A stretch of 64,000 nt of DNA from Sycobia sp. Sy_11 (GCA_018907035.1 JACCIC010000095.1:310001-374000), one strand, 5' to 3'; shown: positions 12,375-26,034, counted from the first letter of the stretch. Made by a program: numbers and translations. Notes: generated by a model not told the origin, from the letters alone.

Positions 12375-13570
12375 ATGCAGTACAGTCCCAACGTGAATTA
12401 CATGGAAACTAATTCGTCTTCAACTCTCAATCTTGAGCATCTCCCTCGTCAGCGCCTCATTGAACACATCAAGAAGCATCGTAAAGAGATAATTCACCTT
12501 AAACCGGACTTAATCCTTTTCCCGAACATCTCGGTCAATCCTTCAGATATTTTGCACTATCACGATAATCGATCTTTAACTACCTCAACTCGAGAAAACA
12601 CGTTCTCCGCCACAAAAAACAATCCCGTATCCGGCAAGGATGAATTTGTACTTGACTTTCCTATCCACGTGCCGATTTACGTCGAAGTTTAACTAGAGAA
12701 AAGGAAAAACACGAATATCAACTGCGCGCAGCTGCGACGTCGAGCTCTTGGAGCCTATCTGAACAAAAATCACAGTCCACCATTTCACAAGCTGGAATTT
12801 ATATATGGTGCGCAGTATACGCGCCTGACGCTGTTGAAATTTACACCCAGACGGTGAACGAATTCCGGCGATGGATCTCTACTCTCGAAGAAATTTAGAC
12901 AGAACATTGCACTAATCAACTTTCGCAAAATCGTGGCATCGATAAGACGTCTTACCAGGAATTAACGTAGAAATATCCGATCATATGGAAATCTCTACTG
13001 AATGCGCAAAGATAAACATCTACCAGTTAGTCAAGGTAGAAGAATATAAGAGCGTTTGCAAAGGAAAAAAATCTCTACCCAACAAACATCCCCCTCAAAG
13101 TCGTCCGTTTTCATCACCTATATCTATTTTAAATACCCCTAAATTTCACACCCTCTTCAAGTGAATTTATTCCTGCATTAATCAATACCATCAACTACAC
13201 CCGTCAACATTCTTTCCTGCAGATCGGGAGAGTTGTCACTGTAATTTGTATTCCTAAAGCAGACAAACTCTTCACACTCCTTTATGGAGTGATTAAGATC
13301 TGTCCTGCGGATCCCCTGGTTTCTCCGCAATATACCAATTGTCTACGCAGCTGGAATAAATATACCCTCAAAGTTTGCGTCTATTTATGGATCAATCAAA
13401 GACCTCGGACATTCAACACCATATAACCCTAACAATAGGGACCTATCTGTAGTCCCGTGATATCTACAGGCGATCCTGTTATTGGTAGATATATTGTAGA
13501 AAAATCCTCTCCCGACCTTTCGTCTATACCAGATCCGTTTTAAGCTTAAATATCTCCGACTTTAACTTTA
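12375..13570 (+). pseudogene. Decayed coding relic of unknown origin
   Basis: A 105-codon open frame (12,375-12,692) starts MQYSPNVNYMETNSSS and includes LKPDLILFPNISVNPSDIL. Clearly protein-like sequence then continues in shifting frames, with stops, to about 13,570; pieces include AVYAPDAVEIYTQTVNEF (near 12,830) and LLYGVIKICPADPLVSPQY (near 13,280). Composition is richer in C and G than the flanking DNA. I see no transposase, polymerase or protease motif, no terminal repeats and no splice signals. It could be an endogenous viral fragment, part of a large DNA transposon or a dead host gene; I cannot choose. No joined reading is given. Confidence 0.5.
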
Positions 13571-14418
13571 ACGTTCTTGTCCACATGTGGAAACAGTCTT
13601 AGTCGGTAAAAATATTTATTTCTTCCGGAATTTTTTAAAACAAATATCCCTTCCCGCGACAAAATAAAAATTGAAATGATACACCAGATCTTCAGATTAA
13701 TATCTTTAAAAAGGCTTGTTGACTCGACGATGCTTTTTTGTTATACAGGAGATACTTACGACCTTATTTTCTCCAAGTGAAGTAACTTTATCAAATAAAT
13801 TATTGTTAACTATAACGCATAAAATATGCATTTCGAAGAAAAAGGTCTTAAACTAAAAACTTCATTTTCGCTGCTTAGAGATACATTATAATTTATTAAA
13901 AAGACTTAATTACTAAAATACAATGCTCTTCTAACTTTTTTTTCAATTAATACAGCGCGAATTTTTTTAACCGTTTAGCCATCATATAGAAGACTTTTTA
14001 ATTTCTAGCGAAACAGATTACATTAAGTAGAATTCATTGTAAATACTTATAAAATTAATACTACTTTTTAGTTAGGCATCTCGTCCACAAGTATTGACTA
14101 TGACGTATGCGTATGTGTCTGTGTATGTACATGTGCACAACTCGCGTTTATCCCTGATTTCCCGCGGGTTATAGTCGGATAAACTGTTGCCAGGAAGAAA
14201 AGGAGGGTGCACCAATTTCTTCGGAGTGCATAAGCCCTCGAGCCTCGAAATTCCCTTCCTCCGTATACCGAGAGAGTCCTCGATCATTAGTACCCGAAGG
14301 AATTGGAAGCCCCTCGCGCTCGGACTTATCCGCGCTAATAGAAAACTGGACAAAAAAAATTCCGCACTTATCCCCAGGTGGCGACGCCCTGCGGATGCAT
14401 TCGCGCACGTACGAGTGC
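13571..14418. other. Non-coding; CpG-richer toward 14.2-14.4 kb
   Basis: AT-rich to 14,070, then mixed. Opposing open frames of 93-112 codons at 14.07-14.5 kb partly translate microsatellite and are not called. Confidence 0.4.
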
Positions 14419-14459
14419 ATTATATATATATATATATATATAATATATATATATATATA
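14419..14459. repeat. (TA)n array with a central phase slip
   Basis: About 10 units, an extra A, then about 9 units. Confidence 0.97.
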
Positions 14460-14725
14460 CAGGGAATCTCGAGTACCTAATACATAAGTCACACACACAA
14501 ACTCCATTCCGTACAGAAGAGATCAATTACCGGAGGACAGTCTCGGGTGTGTGGCGTCGACTTTGGGATCCCTTAATCCCTCCCTTTCCCGACTTTCCGC
14601 TTCGTTTTTTTCCTCCTTGTCTTTCTGCATTGCCTTCACCCTATAGCTCTCTCTGCGAGCGAGACGTCGGGCGTGCCGACGCAACGCCTTTTCTTCCTAA
14701 ATCGATAGACACCCCGACGTGTATG

Positions 14726-14731
14726 TATATA

Positions 14732-14781
<50 letters not shown>
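14726..14781. repeat. (TA)n array
   Basis: About 24 pure units after an ATATCTATA edge. Confidence 0.97.
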
Positions 14782-14783
<2 letters not shown>

Positions 14784-15065
14784 CTCGCACGAGGTCGAGG
14801 AGGGAGATGGGGACACATAGGAGACAAAAAGTTCCCAATCTTTTAAGTCGAATAGTGCTTAATTGAAATGGTCTGGGGCGACAGATTCTTTTAGTCAAAG
14901 TTGCAGAAATGTCCATAGCCGCGCGTATATTATATTATAACCAGCTCGCGATATCGTACCTACGTATAATTTCGGGGCTCTACGTATATATGTATAATCT
15001 TTTGCTTGAGACTTTAAGCCGATGTATATACGACTGGCATGTATAAGCGCGCCACTCGGCGAAGT

Positions 15066-15069
<4 letters not shown>

Positions 15070-15128
<59 letters not shown>
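15070..15128. repeat. (TA)n array, about 29 units
   Basis: Uninterrupted, one of the longest in the window. Confidence 0.98.
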
Positions 15129-15129
<1 letters not shown>

Positions 15130-15131
<2 letters not shown>

Positions 15132-17575
15132 GTTGTGTCAAAATATAGATATACTGGGATTCGGAGAGGGCGCGAATACATGAGTCGGAAATTGAATTTA
15201 TCGTCGCGCCATGACTGTACAAAAGAGATTGGAAATTCTCGCCCGATAGAGGAGACGGGAATAAGGATCGCTATATTCTTTTTCGCCGCAAAATCAATAT
15301 TTCGACCCAATCCACTCGTAGATAATTCTAATTCGAGAGCTCGTAATAATATTCGTAAGAAAATTCGTCGCGCGCATAAGGTAATTCCAATTATAAAAAG
15401 TGTTCGCGATAAAATTCTATTCAAAAGTTTTGGGCTAAATAATTCTTCTTCGGGTAATTGTGTATTGTGACTCAGTCGTCGCAAGCAAGAAAATTCAAAG
15501 TTCTCAATAGTACGTGCATGCGTTATTATTGTAGCTAGCGATTTTACGTGAAATAATTGAAATACAAAAATATTAACCACTTTCTTCTGACCAGCCGTAT
15601 AAAATTTCGAGAATTTTTGGAGTCGAGAATTATAATTATAATGCAAGCACAAATTCATGTTGCAACTAATAATTTTGACTTAAAATTATTGACTTCGAAG
15701 TCTGTTGTTTCTGTAATATTATTTTTATATACTCGTATACATCTAATCTCTAAAGTTATTAGAGTATACACTACTGAAATATAGTATGAAATGAGTATCA
15801 ATATTAACCGGAATTTCTTTATAACTTTGTTAATAAATATTATTGTCACAGCAATTTTGGATGTTTTCTTTTCTTTCTTTCTTTCTTTTTGTTGTATAGT
15901 CTAAGAACAAAGAAAGACTGTCCGTAAGAGAGTTTAAGTGAAGAAGCTAATGACGAATTACTGACGTGATTTATCGGGTCAAAATCTGCTTCAAAGACAA
16001 CGCAGTATCGGCAAATACATTGTCCTGGCAAAGGAATCCAAATCTTCAATACGCGAAAGATATGCCACTTTCCTTCTCATATTCTCCTTAATCTCCTTAA
16101 AATCACCGAGTAGAAACGAAATTCCCTGCAATCAACACCTTTGTATTCGATGAAAGAAACGAGTAGCATCTCAATGTTTGAGTTTTCTTGGCGTGATTTT
16201 TGTGGGTGAAGAGGAATTGAAGAATATATACATATGATATTGTAATTAATCGTTGATTCAATACTTCAAGTTAAAGAAATGTGGATCCTTTTCAAAGTAG
16301 ATTTTAAACCCGGAAGACGCATGAAATTGATGTCCCATTTGGTCATCAGCGAGATTGGCGAAGACCACTCGTGTAGGCTGAAAGAAACTCAATTGTTTTT
16401 CATAAATATTCCAGATATGTAACAAAGTTGACCAATGTTTTTTTTTAACACTGTCATCCGCTCTTGAATTTGATGGCGCCTCGTATATACTTGACTGATC
16501 TTTTAGCGTAAAATGCCAAGGTTAGTCAATCAATGATGAAATTTCTAAAGGATTTCAATGGTTCTTACATACGGTCACGGCAATCGGTTCTTAAGAATTC
16601 TCGTAATATTATCAATTATTCATTTACACTCCCCTTTTCCACGCCTATATGATTGCTCACAACTAGAAACGCACTTACAGTTGTTACTCCCAACGACAAG
16701 TTGTCGGGCGGGCGACGCCAGTTACTGAATTTGTCACATTTATAGGCGAGACGAAAGTTAGCTTTGAACCGCGTTGAACAGTGGCGCGCTATCTCGCACA
16801 TTAGCACGAAACGCGTGTGTAACTTTCGCGGTTAATTAGGCAGAGCGCGAACTCGCGCGTCGTCGCAACTTTGCAATATACGAATGATTGTTAACGCGGG
16901 CGTTTTGGGCGGGGCATCGGCGAAGTTGGCTACATGACGGTGTGGGGTTGGCGGGGGGGGGGGAGGCGGGAGGGAAACGAGCCCAACGAGATTCGCGACA
17001 GGTTTACGAAAATGCGAGACGGTGATAAATAATCGTGCGAATATCGAGCATCTATAATTTTGTTCCCGTTTATTTTGTCGATGGTTCCATAAATCTCAAT
17101 CACCCGCGACCAATTTAATTATGCAAATTGCGTAGAGACAGGACGGCTAATGAATACGACGTACGTAGAAAGAGAGGAGAAAAAAATTCGATTTGGTATT
17201 TGCGCTCTAAATACAAATAATCAGTTAATATTCATTTACAGTGTATACACATACACTTATTTTACAGAGTTATAACTTATCGACTCTGTATCAGTGAAAG
17301 GTGTTTTACACAAGAATTCATTTTTATTCATTTTTTTCAAACTGACTATTTCTATGAGCGAACCTAAAAGTTTTCATTATCTGGAAATTAAATTTTGCGA
17401 TGATTGTATATCTATATAGCAAATTTCAATATTTTCCATTGATATTTCATAAGCACTAATGTAGAGTCATGAATATATCTATAATAATAATAATAATATT
17501 ATTATACATCGCTACCTGTTGATAAATATGAGATGTCGCATTTATGCTGTTTTCTTACAAGTAAATGAATTTTTC
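15130..17575. other. Non-coding; CpG-rich patch at 16.7-17.1 kb
   Basis: A (TTTC)n run lies at about 15,868-15,888 and a G10 run near 16,954. Open frames of 143 and 214 codons (15.0-15.7 kb) begin in the adjacent (TA)n array and carry no motif. Confidence 0.4.
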
Positions 17576-17599
17576 CACACACACACACACACACACACA
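17576..17599 (+). repeat. (CA)n array, 12 units
   Basis: Runs into ATATGTATGTATGCATATAT. Confidence 0.96.
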
Positions 17600-17879
17600 T
17601 ATGTATGTATGCATATATTAAAATCAAAATAATATTAACTTATTATGGAAATTCTTTATTCTCTCTCGAGCTTTACGGTGGATAATATCTTTCTCTAGAA
17701 GTAGACGAACGCCCAAAAAAATTCATGAAATTTTCTCTTATTTGGATTGAGGGAGAAGTATAGATTCTTTAGCGGTTGAACAATGTATATAACTTTATAG
17801 GCGCCTTCAGGCGTATTCAGTTGTCCGTATATATTTAAATTCCCTTTTCAGTGCACGTCGATTGCATTTGTGCAGTCGT

Positions 17880-18060
17880 ACATTTTATTCTAACCCGTCT
17901 TCTTCTTCATTTTTTTTTCTTCTGCTCGTCTCACTCCTTCGCCCCCTCCCCTCCGTCCTTGGTCCTCCAAGCCATACGTGACCGAAGACCTCGCCCACCT
18001 CTCCCCACACCTCTCCTCCCCCCCTCTACGAGGTGCCTTTTGTTCGTTTCTTTGCAGGTC
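17880..18060 (+). other. Pyrimidine-rich tract
   Basis: About 180 bp dominated by C and T, ending in the acceptor-like TTTCTTTGCAG at 18,058. No coding continuation follows, because TGA and TAA appear at once. Confidence 0.4.
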
Positions 18061-18438
18061 TAACTGATAAGATCGAGAGAACGTGACGGCAGCCGAGGAG
18101 CATCCGCTTGATCCCATCAGCGGTGTATATATACGCCGAGAATGCACTGTCATACATTATATAAATGATTTCGACTTTTGAAAAATGTTCATTTTCAAAA
18201 ACTTTAATCATTCCATTTTTATTATGCCGGACCCTTTTATACCCGGGTAGATTTAGTTATACGCCCATTGGCATTGATAAATGTTCGGTTGCATTTACAG
18301 TTGAGATTCCAGCGAATATAAACGTGTTTCTTCGTTTTTTTTTCTTTGGTTTATTGTATTGTATATGTATTAATTAAATTTCACACATGTAAACTTATCA
18401 ATTTGATGGTTTTTCGGAATTTCCGTTTGTATCTTTAT

Positions 18439-18504
18439 GCGTTATCGATGGGAAATACAATTCGCGTACGGCTATACATTTATGGTTCGCGAACTCGATA
18501 ACGC
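18439..18504. repeat. Two-step hairpin in CpG-rich unique DNA
   Basis: Perfect 10 bp arms GCGTTATCGA (18,439) and TCGATAACGC (18,495), with an inner TTCGCG/CGCGAA pair. Confidence 0.5.
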
Positions 18505-18765
18505 GCCCGCCAGAGAATAACAGCGGCATATCGATTTGCATTATATGAATTATCGCGCATAATAGCTATGTATACAAAAAATAAAACGCGACCCATTTCG
18601 CATTTAAATTGTAAAATTAAACATGCAAATATAAAAGAGGCCGTAATCCCGGCTAGCCGCATGTAAATTACGCGTTTGGATTTTTGTCCGCTCGACGCAT
18701 TTAAACTTTGCATCAGGCGCAATTGTCCAAGTTCGAAATTTTATATATGTATGAAAAAAGAGACC

Positions 18766-18768
<3 letters not shown>

Positions 18769-18802
<34 letters not shown>

Positions 18803-18803
18803 C
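18769..18803 (+). repeat. (GA)n array
   Basis: About 14 units, then ACAGAGAC. Confidence 0.96.
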
Positions 18804-19110
18804 AAAAAAAATAAAAATAAAGAAATTAGTCGTGCGCGCAACTAAACGAAAGCCTATATATATCTGTGTATGTACGGGTGCGTGTGTCTGAAATAATAAA
18901 ATACAATGCTCGATGCAGATGCAGCTTTATCTTCGTAAAAGCGTCCCCTCCATAAATTACCGCCGGGCGAGGAGGGCGGTCGAGGAGAGGGTGGGGGCGC
19001 TTTTCGGGTGTCCGCAATCAACCATGCTTGCCAAGCCTCTGGTTCGCCCGCGCGTGTGATGAAACCTACCCCGCCCTTCCGCGCGCCGCGAAAACTCGAC
19101 ATTTCTGCAA

Positions 19111-19113
<3 letters not shown>

Positions 19114-19167
<54 letters not shown>

Positions 19168-19173
19168 GTATGT
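19114..19173. repeat. (TA)n then (TATG)n
   Basis: About 21 TA units passing into four GTAT units, showing TG steps arising at the array edge. Confidence 0.97.
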
Positions 19174-19379
19174 AAGTTTGTATATATGTACGTATATGTA
19201 TATAGACAGATGAACATTGAATTATGCATTCGCGCGGTTAATGGACAAGTTTGTGGGTGAATTACATGTCGTTGGCGTATAGGACATGACTATCATCGTA
19301 CATAATCCACACCGAGTTGGAAAATATTTTCTGGCATTGAAGACATTATTGTATCGATTTAGAAAAGTGCTATGCACAG

Positions 19380-19380
<1 letters not shown>

Positions 19381-19433
<53 letters not shown>
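19381..19433. repeat. (TA)n array, about 26 units
   Basis: Uninterrupted, ends in GCGTATATACGTATG. Confidence 0.98.
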
Positions 19434-19436
<3 letters not shown>

Positions 19437-19559
19437 TATATACGTATGTGACAATAAGTGAACCAATGGTTTGGAAGCAGAATTATTCGAATAATTCGCG
19501 GATTGCGTGATTTAGGATTGCTTAATCGCGTGGATTTTGGTGAAATCATCAATGAACAA

Positions 19560-22500
19560 ATAGTATATACATATATCTGTGTGACAAGGATATTTTCCGC
19601 ATATCTAGATCTATCGATCGTTCAGTAAAATACTCGACAAGTTTTATCTAATGAGCTTCTACATTTTGATTACAACAAAATTTTACATAAGATATACGTA
19701 ACATACCTATGTCCGACTATGTGATTAAAAACGTCTATACTTGATTTTTCATAAAACTGAGTTGTATCAATATTTTTGCTGAAATGTCATAAGCTGGCTG
19801 TAATATCAAAGTACACACGAAAATTCAATATTCCAGAATAAAGTTTCGGTATAGATTTAAAAAGAATATTTTCTTATCAAGGCAAACAATTTTTATTAAT
19901 ATTTCTAATAGTTTATTTCGTCACGACAGCGTAAAATTGAATGAGCTGTCTCGTGGGAATGACATTTTTGCACAGTATTAATTAAATTAAATTAATTGAA
20001 TTAAAATTTTTTTATTACGAAAGCCGAAAAAACGTTCAAAAATTGTCATTTTGAAATTGGAGGAATGTAAAAATATTTAATGCAACTAACAACTTTTTAG
20101 AAACAATATATTGAACTTTTTATAAATAACAATGGATATTATATTTTTAATAACGATATTATAGACATATAACGATAAATAAATATTTGGATAATAATAT
20201 ACAATTACCTAAGTAGTTTTGTCCAAGCATTAAACTAATCTCCAAATTTCTAAATGAAGCTATGTTAGTAGTTTCATTACTCGAAAGTGATGTCTCGAGT
20301 ATGAGTTTTAGTCTATAATATTATTTACATTTTTTTGGTTTTCTATTTGTATAATTCGTATTGCGATTTTAAAAAAAAATATAAATTCATAGATTAAAAA
20401 AAATGTTACTTGTCAGACTCTTTATTCATTAGCTTAAAAACCTACAGTTAAACTTTGCATGACGCTTTCAGGACATTCAAAGGACCAACTATATCGACTA
20501 TAAGTACTATACTAAGTCAGACCGTCGTTTTAAGCACCGATAGACGATATATTAGTGGCCATGTATGAATTACGCACAATCAAGGTGGTCCTAAGATTAT
20601 CTCTTCGAGTTGTTATAAACTATTGGTTGTTTATTAACTGCTAATAGCGTTGCATTAGTTGCGAATGTCGAAAATCTCGCTAATAATTCATTTACTTTCA
20701 AAGAATTTTGGCAATTCGAGCGCAACTCTATATTATAGAATAATATCCGTGCACGTGTATATACTCGTGCACTGGCGGTCGGCGTAGAATTTAATCAACG
20801 CTCACTTAACCGTTGAGCCCGTGACGTCCTCCAGAACGAATTCTGGTTATCGTCCTGGACGGTGTACCTCGAATTTCGAGGAAAAAGGGGTTTTCGCGGT
20901 TGGCACTCTCTCCGGAGTCCAGACGCTCGGCCGGGCTTGAATTGTCGTTGTTCCGCTGTCACCGCTCGTATATTTGCGGCTGCGAGCAGGTGGATAAATA
21001 CAAACCAGATTCGCTTGCGAGCTGCTCGTCTGGCAGTGAATCGTTCAATATGGTTTGATAATAATGGTTATATATTTTAATTCGACTATTATCCCCATCC
21101 GCTATTATCAAAATTGACGAATAATGCAAGATAAGATCAAATTGTCAATGACAACGAGCCAGGAGTACGAGCGTCTTGTAATTTTCTAATACCGGTTTTT
21201 GACGTTTCGACGTTCTCCACCAGCTGCAACAATGCATAGAATATTTCGAAGCTTCATTAGCGTACCCGATTTTATACATACTCGGCATTTGTCCAAAAAA
21301 CCTGAATAAAGACAGTGGCTTAAATTCTCGACCAATTTTCATAGTAAAACGTATTCCACAGCCTTCCGGTACACGGTGAGTATAATTGGACATCTCGCTA
21401 TATCCCGTAATACCATCGTTCCATGCACAAATCATACTTTCATAACAATTTTCTCTCTCATATACGTGGAACCCGAATGCAACCCTTATCTCTCATACTT
21501 GCTTATACATTTATTTATCTACACATTTTATTAGTACAGTGATATGTTCATTTACCGTCTATCTCGACTTCTGTTGATGATTACATTTATCGGAATGCAT
21601 TCGTTACCACGTGGCACGTATTCCCTTAATTATTTATTCATACGTACTTAATTGTAATTCATGTAATTCGCGTAATGAACATTTAGCTTATCCATTATTT
21701 CTAACTAATAGCTACTCAACTAATCGTTCGTTCCTCCGCACGCCGTCGCGCCATGTACTAGAGCCATATTTTACACTACATTCGTACCAACCGCTAATTA
21801 TACGCGAGCACGAGCAGGTCTCTCTCGTACGCAACTCGATCGTGTCGCTGTCCGGACGAACCGAGAACGGCCCGAGAATCGGAAGTATCGGCCCCCATCA
21901 GACCCAGGACGCAACGTAACCTTGAAGAAATTTTTCGATGGTGGGCGTTACGTGCGTATTGCTTTCATCGATTACTAATATTAAGTAAAATTTCGCTTGT
22001 AACTAAACGGAATTTCGAAATTATTTTCACGGTGTATGCATCTGCGGTAAGTAACATGTAAGATAATGTAGCGAGAATAAAGGATTCATTTATATAACGC
22101 GATTAATGATCCAAGTATTACTATTTATCTGTACATATGTATACATGAATTGTACGTAACAAGATGATAAAATGTAATCTTCGAATGAATCGAACTACCA
22201 GAGCTGTCATTAAACCATATTAAATATATCTATGGATAAACAGAGAACTGCGTGAATGCGCGCACGCATAAATGTGGTGTGCGCGTATGTATCTACATTG
22301 ATACGGTGCTCTATAAATAGCCATCTTGATAGCAACATATCGAAATTAAAGCCCCTGTCTATTTCAAAATTGATGTTCAAATATAATTCATTGAAACGAT
22401 AACCTTCCAAGAATATTGGTATAAATTCTTACATTCTTGGCATATAATACAACTTAATTTGCTATAGATTTTCGAATTTATGAAGTAATTAATAATACGT

Positions 22501-22921
22501 CATTAAATGTTTTTAAAAAATTAATGCAGTTTTGAAAATCTCTCATAATTAGTATTATATATTATCGATATTGTGAAATTAATGTCGCCATTAATTTTAT
22601 GATGCAAAAAAATATCCGATAAATCCTTTCTCAGTTTAATGCCTCACCCAGTATATACCTATTTTCATTATAATGTCATTGAATGAAATGTACATATAAA
22701 TGTAAAAACTTAATATTCGATTATCAATAAAATTTTATCTATTCTGCACCTGAACATTGCGCAATTAAAAAAGATTCAAATATAAATATCAGTTCTGCAC
22801 CAGCTGTTGATGGCATAATTACAAAAGACTTAACTATAACAATAATGTATAGTTATACATAAGGAACAGATACCATACGTGTCTATTTGTTTAATCATTG
22901 CTGAAGAGCGCTAAAAGGGAA
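19560..22921. other. Long non-coding stretch
   Basis: AT-rich, with CpG-richer islands at 20.75-21.06 kb and 21.72-21.93 kb. Their open frames (72 and 102 codons) lack motifs and splice sites. No mobile element recognised apart from the short duplication at 22,742. Confidence 0.45.
22742..22840 (+). repeat. About 51 bp tandem duplication, diverged
   Basis: Both copies start TTCTGCACC (22,742 and 22,793), share a central AATTA(A/C)AAAAGA and end near TATAA. Confidence 0.5.
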
Positions 22922-22922
22922 G

Positions 22923-22951
<29 letters not shown>
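22922..22951 (+). repeat. (GA)n array, 15 units
   Basis: Followed by ATGAGTCTT. Confidence 0.96.
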
Positions 22952-22955
<4 letters not shown>

Positions 22956-23242
22956 TCTTAAATACATGGTAAGTTTAAAATTATTGATATACACGATACA
23001 CTATAGGTACATATCTGTATAAACAAATTTATTTATTATAATATACGCATAAATTTGAATTACTTAATGCTCAACATATTACCCTGTCAGAATTATTATT
23101 CAAACTTCGGTACGAAAAAGATTTTGTACAGGAGTCATGCCATATAACAGATATTAATGTGCTCTCGGAATTTACTACGGGACAAGTATACAACTTCTGC
23201 CGCTGCTGCTACGGAATAGAAGTTTGAGACTGCTGCTCTTTC

Positions 23243-23244
<2 letters not shown>

Positions 23245-23287
<43 letters not shown>
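23245..23287. repeat. (TA)n array, about 21 units
   Basis: Bounded by CGTG and CACTAATG. Confidence 0.98.
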
Positions 23288-23290
<3 letters not shown>

Positions 23291-23299
23291 TAATGTTTG

Positions 23300-25184
23300 T
23301 GACGGTGAATGTTGAAAACAAAAGTCCACCGCGAATCCGCGAACAAAAAGAAAGTATAATATAACGTTACATATTAATACTGTATTTAAATTGTAAATGC
23401 TTAAAGAGCTATAACATTTCTTGCCATTTTTACTCGTTTTTGCTTCTTTAAGAAACCCAGCAGAGTTCGAACAAAAAAAATGAACTGTCGTGCAGCTTTT
23501 CGCACAAATGCTAGCTAAGAAAAAAAGCAGAGCTTCCGTACACTAAAGCTCGTATAGTTCCTTTTCTACCTCCTATATAGCATTACAAAAAGTGACACCA
23601 TCCGTGCACCAGGAGCAAGACATATATAGTCCTGGAATGTTCCTGTACAGTTTGCTCGTATTCCGAAACAAACTTTTTCTCACGAATTAAAGGAGAATTC
23701 AACCCCTGAAGAGATTAAGGATATTAAACTTTATTATATAATATATATTAGAATACTATTAATCTAAAAGTGATATAAATTAAAATAATGGATTTGATGT
23801 ATAGAAAAAATGTGGGATGCCAGCTTTTGATATAATTAACTCATTTTTACGGTCAATATTAATATAAGAATACGATACATCAGTCACTACACGACATATT
23901 TCTAATTTTATTGATATTCTAAAGTGAGCTGCTGGGGTTCAATATTTTTAAACTAAATGCCAACGCATATTTGATTATATATCATGGACCAATGATGCAG
24001 TCCATCCGTTTTTACTCAATTAAATCTTTAATATAATTATCTTAATATAATTATCTGTATATAATTATCTTAATCCAATGCACTTGGAATCTCCCTCCGA
24101 ATTCTGATGTGCTTACAAATTTTAATATTCAAGGGTTCCAGGAATTTACATTTCATAAGTAGCCATTCAGTATTGCAAATAAATATTTTATCATCAAAAA
24201 AATCTTCACACGCAATTAAAAATAAAGCGATAATCAACAAAAAGAAAGGATAAAACAAACACGATCGGCATATTTCAAAATAAGTATTGGGCGTTTTAAC
24301 GTGCAGCAAACTATAAAATTAAATTTCTAAATATGGATCAGTGAAAATAAATATGATTAACTGATAAATGAGTGATTCTTCACTAATCATCATTGATCAA
24401 TCGCATTAGGCATTTCATAAAGAGCGAATAATCAAAAATAATGTATTAAATAAAAAGAAATATTCAAAACTAACCAGTCATCACTAATTTGTGTACCTTC
24501 ATTTACAGGATGAACATAGCTTAACCAAAATACGCAGTCTGCTATTTATTGAGGCTGCTCTATCAATTTTCGATTGAAAAATGGAAAAAAAGTATTCGCC
24601 CCCTGTAATACGCATAGACCCAGAAAGCACGCGCGAGCCTTGCTCGAATTAAATAAACACAGCATTTTTTGTCAAATTTAAATAATTAAAGCCTTTAACA
24701 TTTATCGAACGGCTGAAAAACTGTCTTAATATCAGTTAAACTATCAATAAGTGGTATGAATAGATATTGCAGCGTTAAAATCAGTCTTGATAAAAAATAA
24801 TGTTGGAATATACCTTATAATCCATCGGTTTCATTGGTAGTTCATTAGGGCTCTATTTAATTTATATTTTAGTCGTTAGCCTTGTGTTCCAAAAATGGGT
24901 AGCAAAGAATGAAAATGAGGTAAAAAGTGAATATTTTCAAAAAAAAGTTCTCTATATATCCTTTTCAATAAGTACCGATTCATACCCCAAGGAGGTAGAC
25001 GTTGACTACCTTTACAGAAAATCAGTTTTTTTTTTAATTAGAAACCTAAGAATGATAAATATGTTTTTGTATTTTTTATACCGCAAATCGATAGAGCAAC
25101 TTGTACACATGTAATATAATGATATTGTGATTTAACCCTGTGAATCAGAATCAACATCTAAAGGATGAATATTAATTTTCGGCA
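23300..25184. other. AT-rich DNA, no gene recognised
   Basis: Only the minisatellite at 24,029 stands out. The frames of 76-79 codons have no motif. Confidence 0.5.
24029..24073 (+). repeat. Three-copy minisatellite, about 15 bp unit
   Basis: The unit ATATAATTATCTTA is repeated, with the middle copy ending CTGT instead of CTTA. Confidence 0.65.
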
Positions 25185-25583
25185 TTGAGGTATAAAATGA
25201 GTTCAAATGAGCCAAAATCAGCAAAAAAATTTTTCTGGATAAATAACGATTCGAATCAAAGAATCGCTCTGATGGGCTCATTCGTCTTAAGCGACGATAT
25301 ATATCGCTGTTTTATATTGGGGTATCATTCGTCAATGCTGCTTTCTCACAAACTTCGTCAAGGAACTGCACATCGCAGCATTCTATTACGCAATCCGTCC
25401 TCTTTTCTAACAACTGAAAAAGCCCTTTATTATTCAAAATCCATTGGGTATAAACTTTTCAGCTTTATCGTCCAACTTTCACCACTGCTATTTCGACGAC
25501 GCGTACATGAGCCGCGGCATCTGAAAACACCAGAACACCTACGATGTACTCCTTATACGTTTTTAGGCACTGGATTCTATTGA
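25185..25583 (+). CDS. Weak 132-codon open frame, unrecognised
   Basis: Longest frame in this AT-rich stretch that is not made of microsatellite. It starts MRYKMSSNEPKSAKKFFW and has a middle of mixed composition (LSHKLRQGTAHRSILL), with Arg/Pro/His near the end. No known motif, signal peptide or membrane segment is evident, and no convincing splice sites flank it. It may be chance or a transposon fragment. Confidence 0.15.
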   Translation: MRYKMSSNEPKSAKKFFWINNDSNQRIALMGSFVLSDDIYRCFILGYHSSMLLSHKLRQGTAHRSILLRNPSSFLTTEKALYYSKSIGYKLFSFIVQLSPLLFRRRVHEPRHLKTPEHLRCTPYTFLGTGFY

Positions 25584-26034
25584 AAGTTAATTGTATTAGT
25601 TGCACTTGTCACTAATATCTTTTGTCGAAGTACGCCTGAATCAAGTTACACTTCATTAGTGAAGTGCAACCAAATATTTCTGCTGAAGTGGAAGTAATGG
25701 ATTAAGCTTGAAAATTTAAACAAACGAGTATTTTTAATGAAATTACGATTTAAGTTTTAAGTGTAAGCTCGTTATTTAAAAAGATACTGTAATTAGACAT
25801 TTTTCTGTTGATAAGAATACACGACTTATCCTTTCCTCTTCTTTCAGATTGACACTCACGTGTACGCGAAAATCCATATTTTTTATCTCTGTTCGCTTCC
25901 GACTGAGCAGATATATATGACGTGGCCAATCAAAAACGAGGGACGCGTTGTCTGATCACGCTCTCTCCCTAGAGAACCACTAGAGCTGATGACTACTTGC
26001 GCATGTAAGATCGATTCTTCTATAGTTCTTCTCC

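Noticed and set aside
15014..15658. 214-codon minus-strand frame
   Set aside because: Its end runs through a (TA)n array and the rest has no recognisable domain. A 143-codon frame opposes it.
20862..21919. Frames of 72-102 codons in CpG-richer blocks
   Set aside because: No motif, no splice sites, and opposing frames are equally long.
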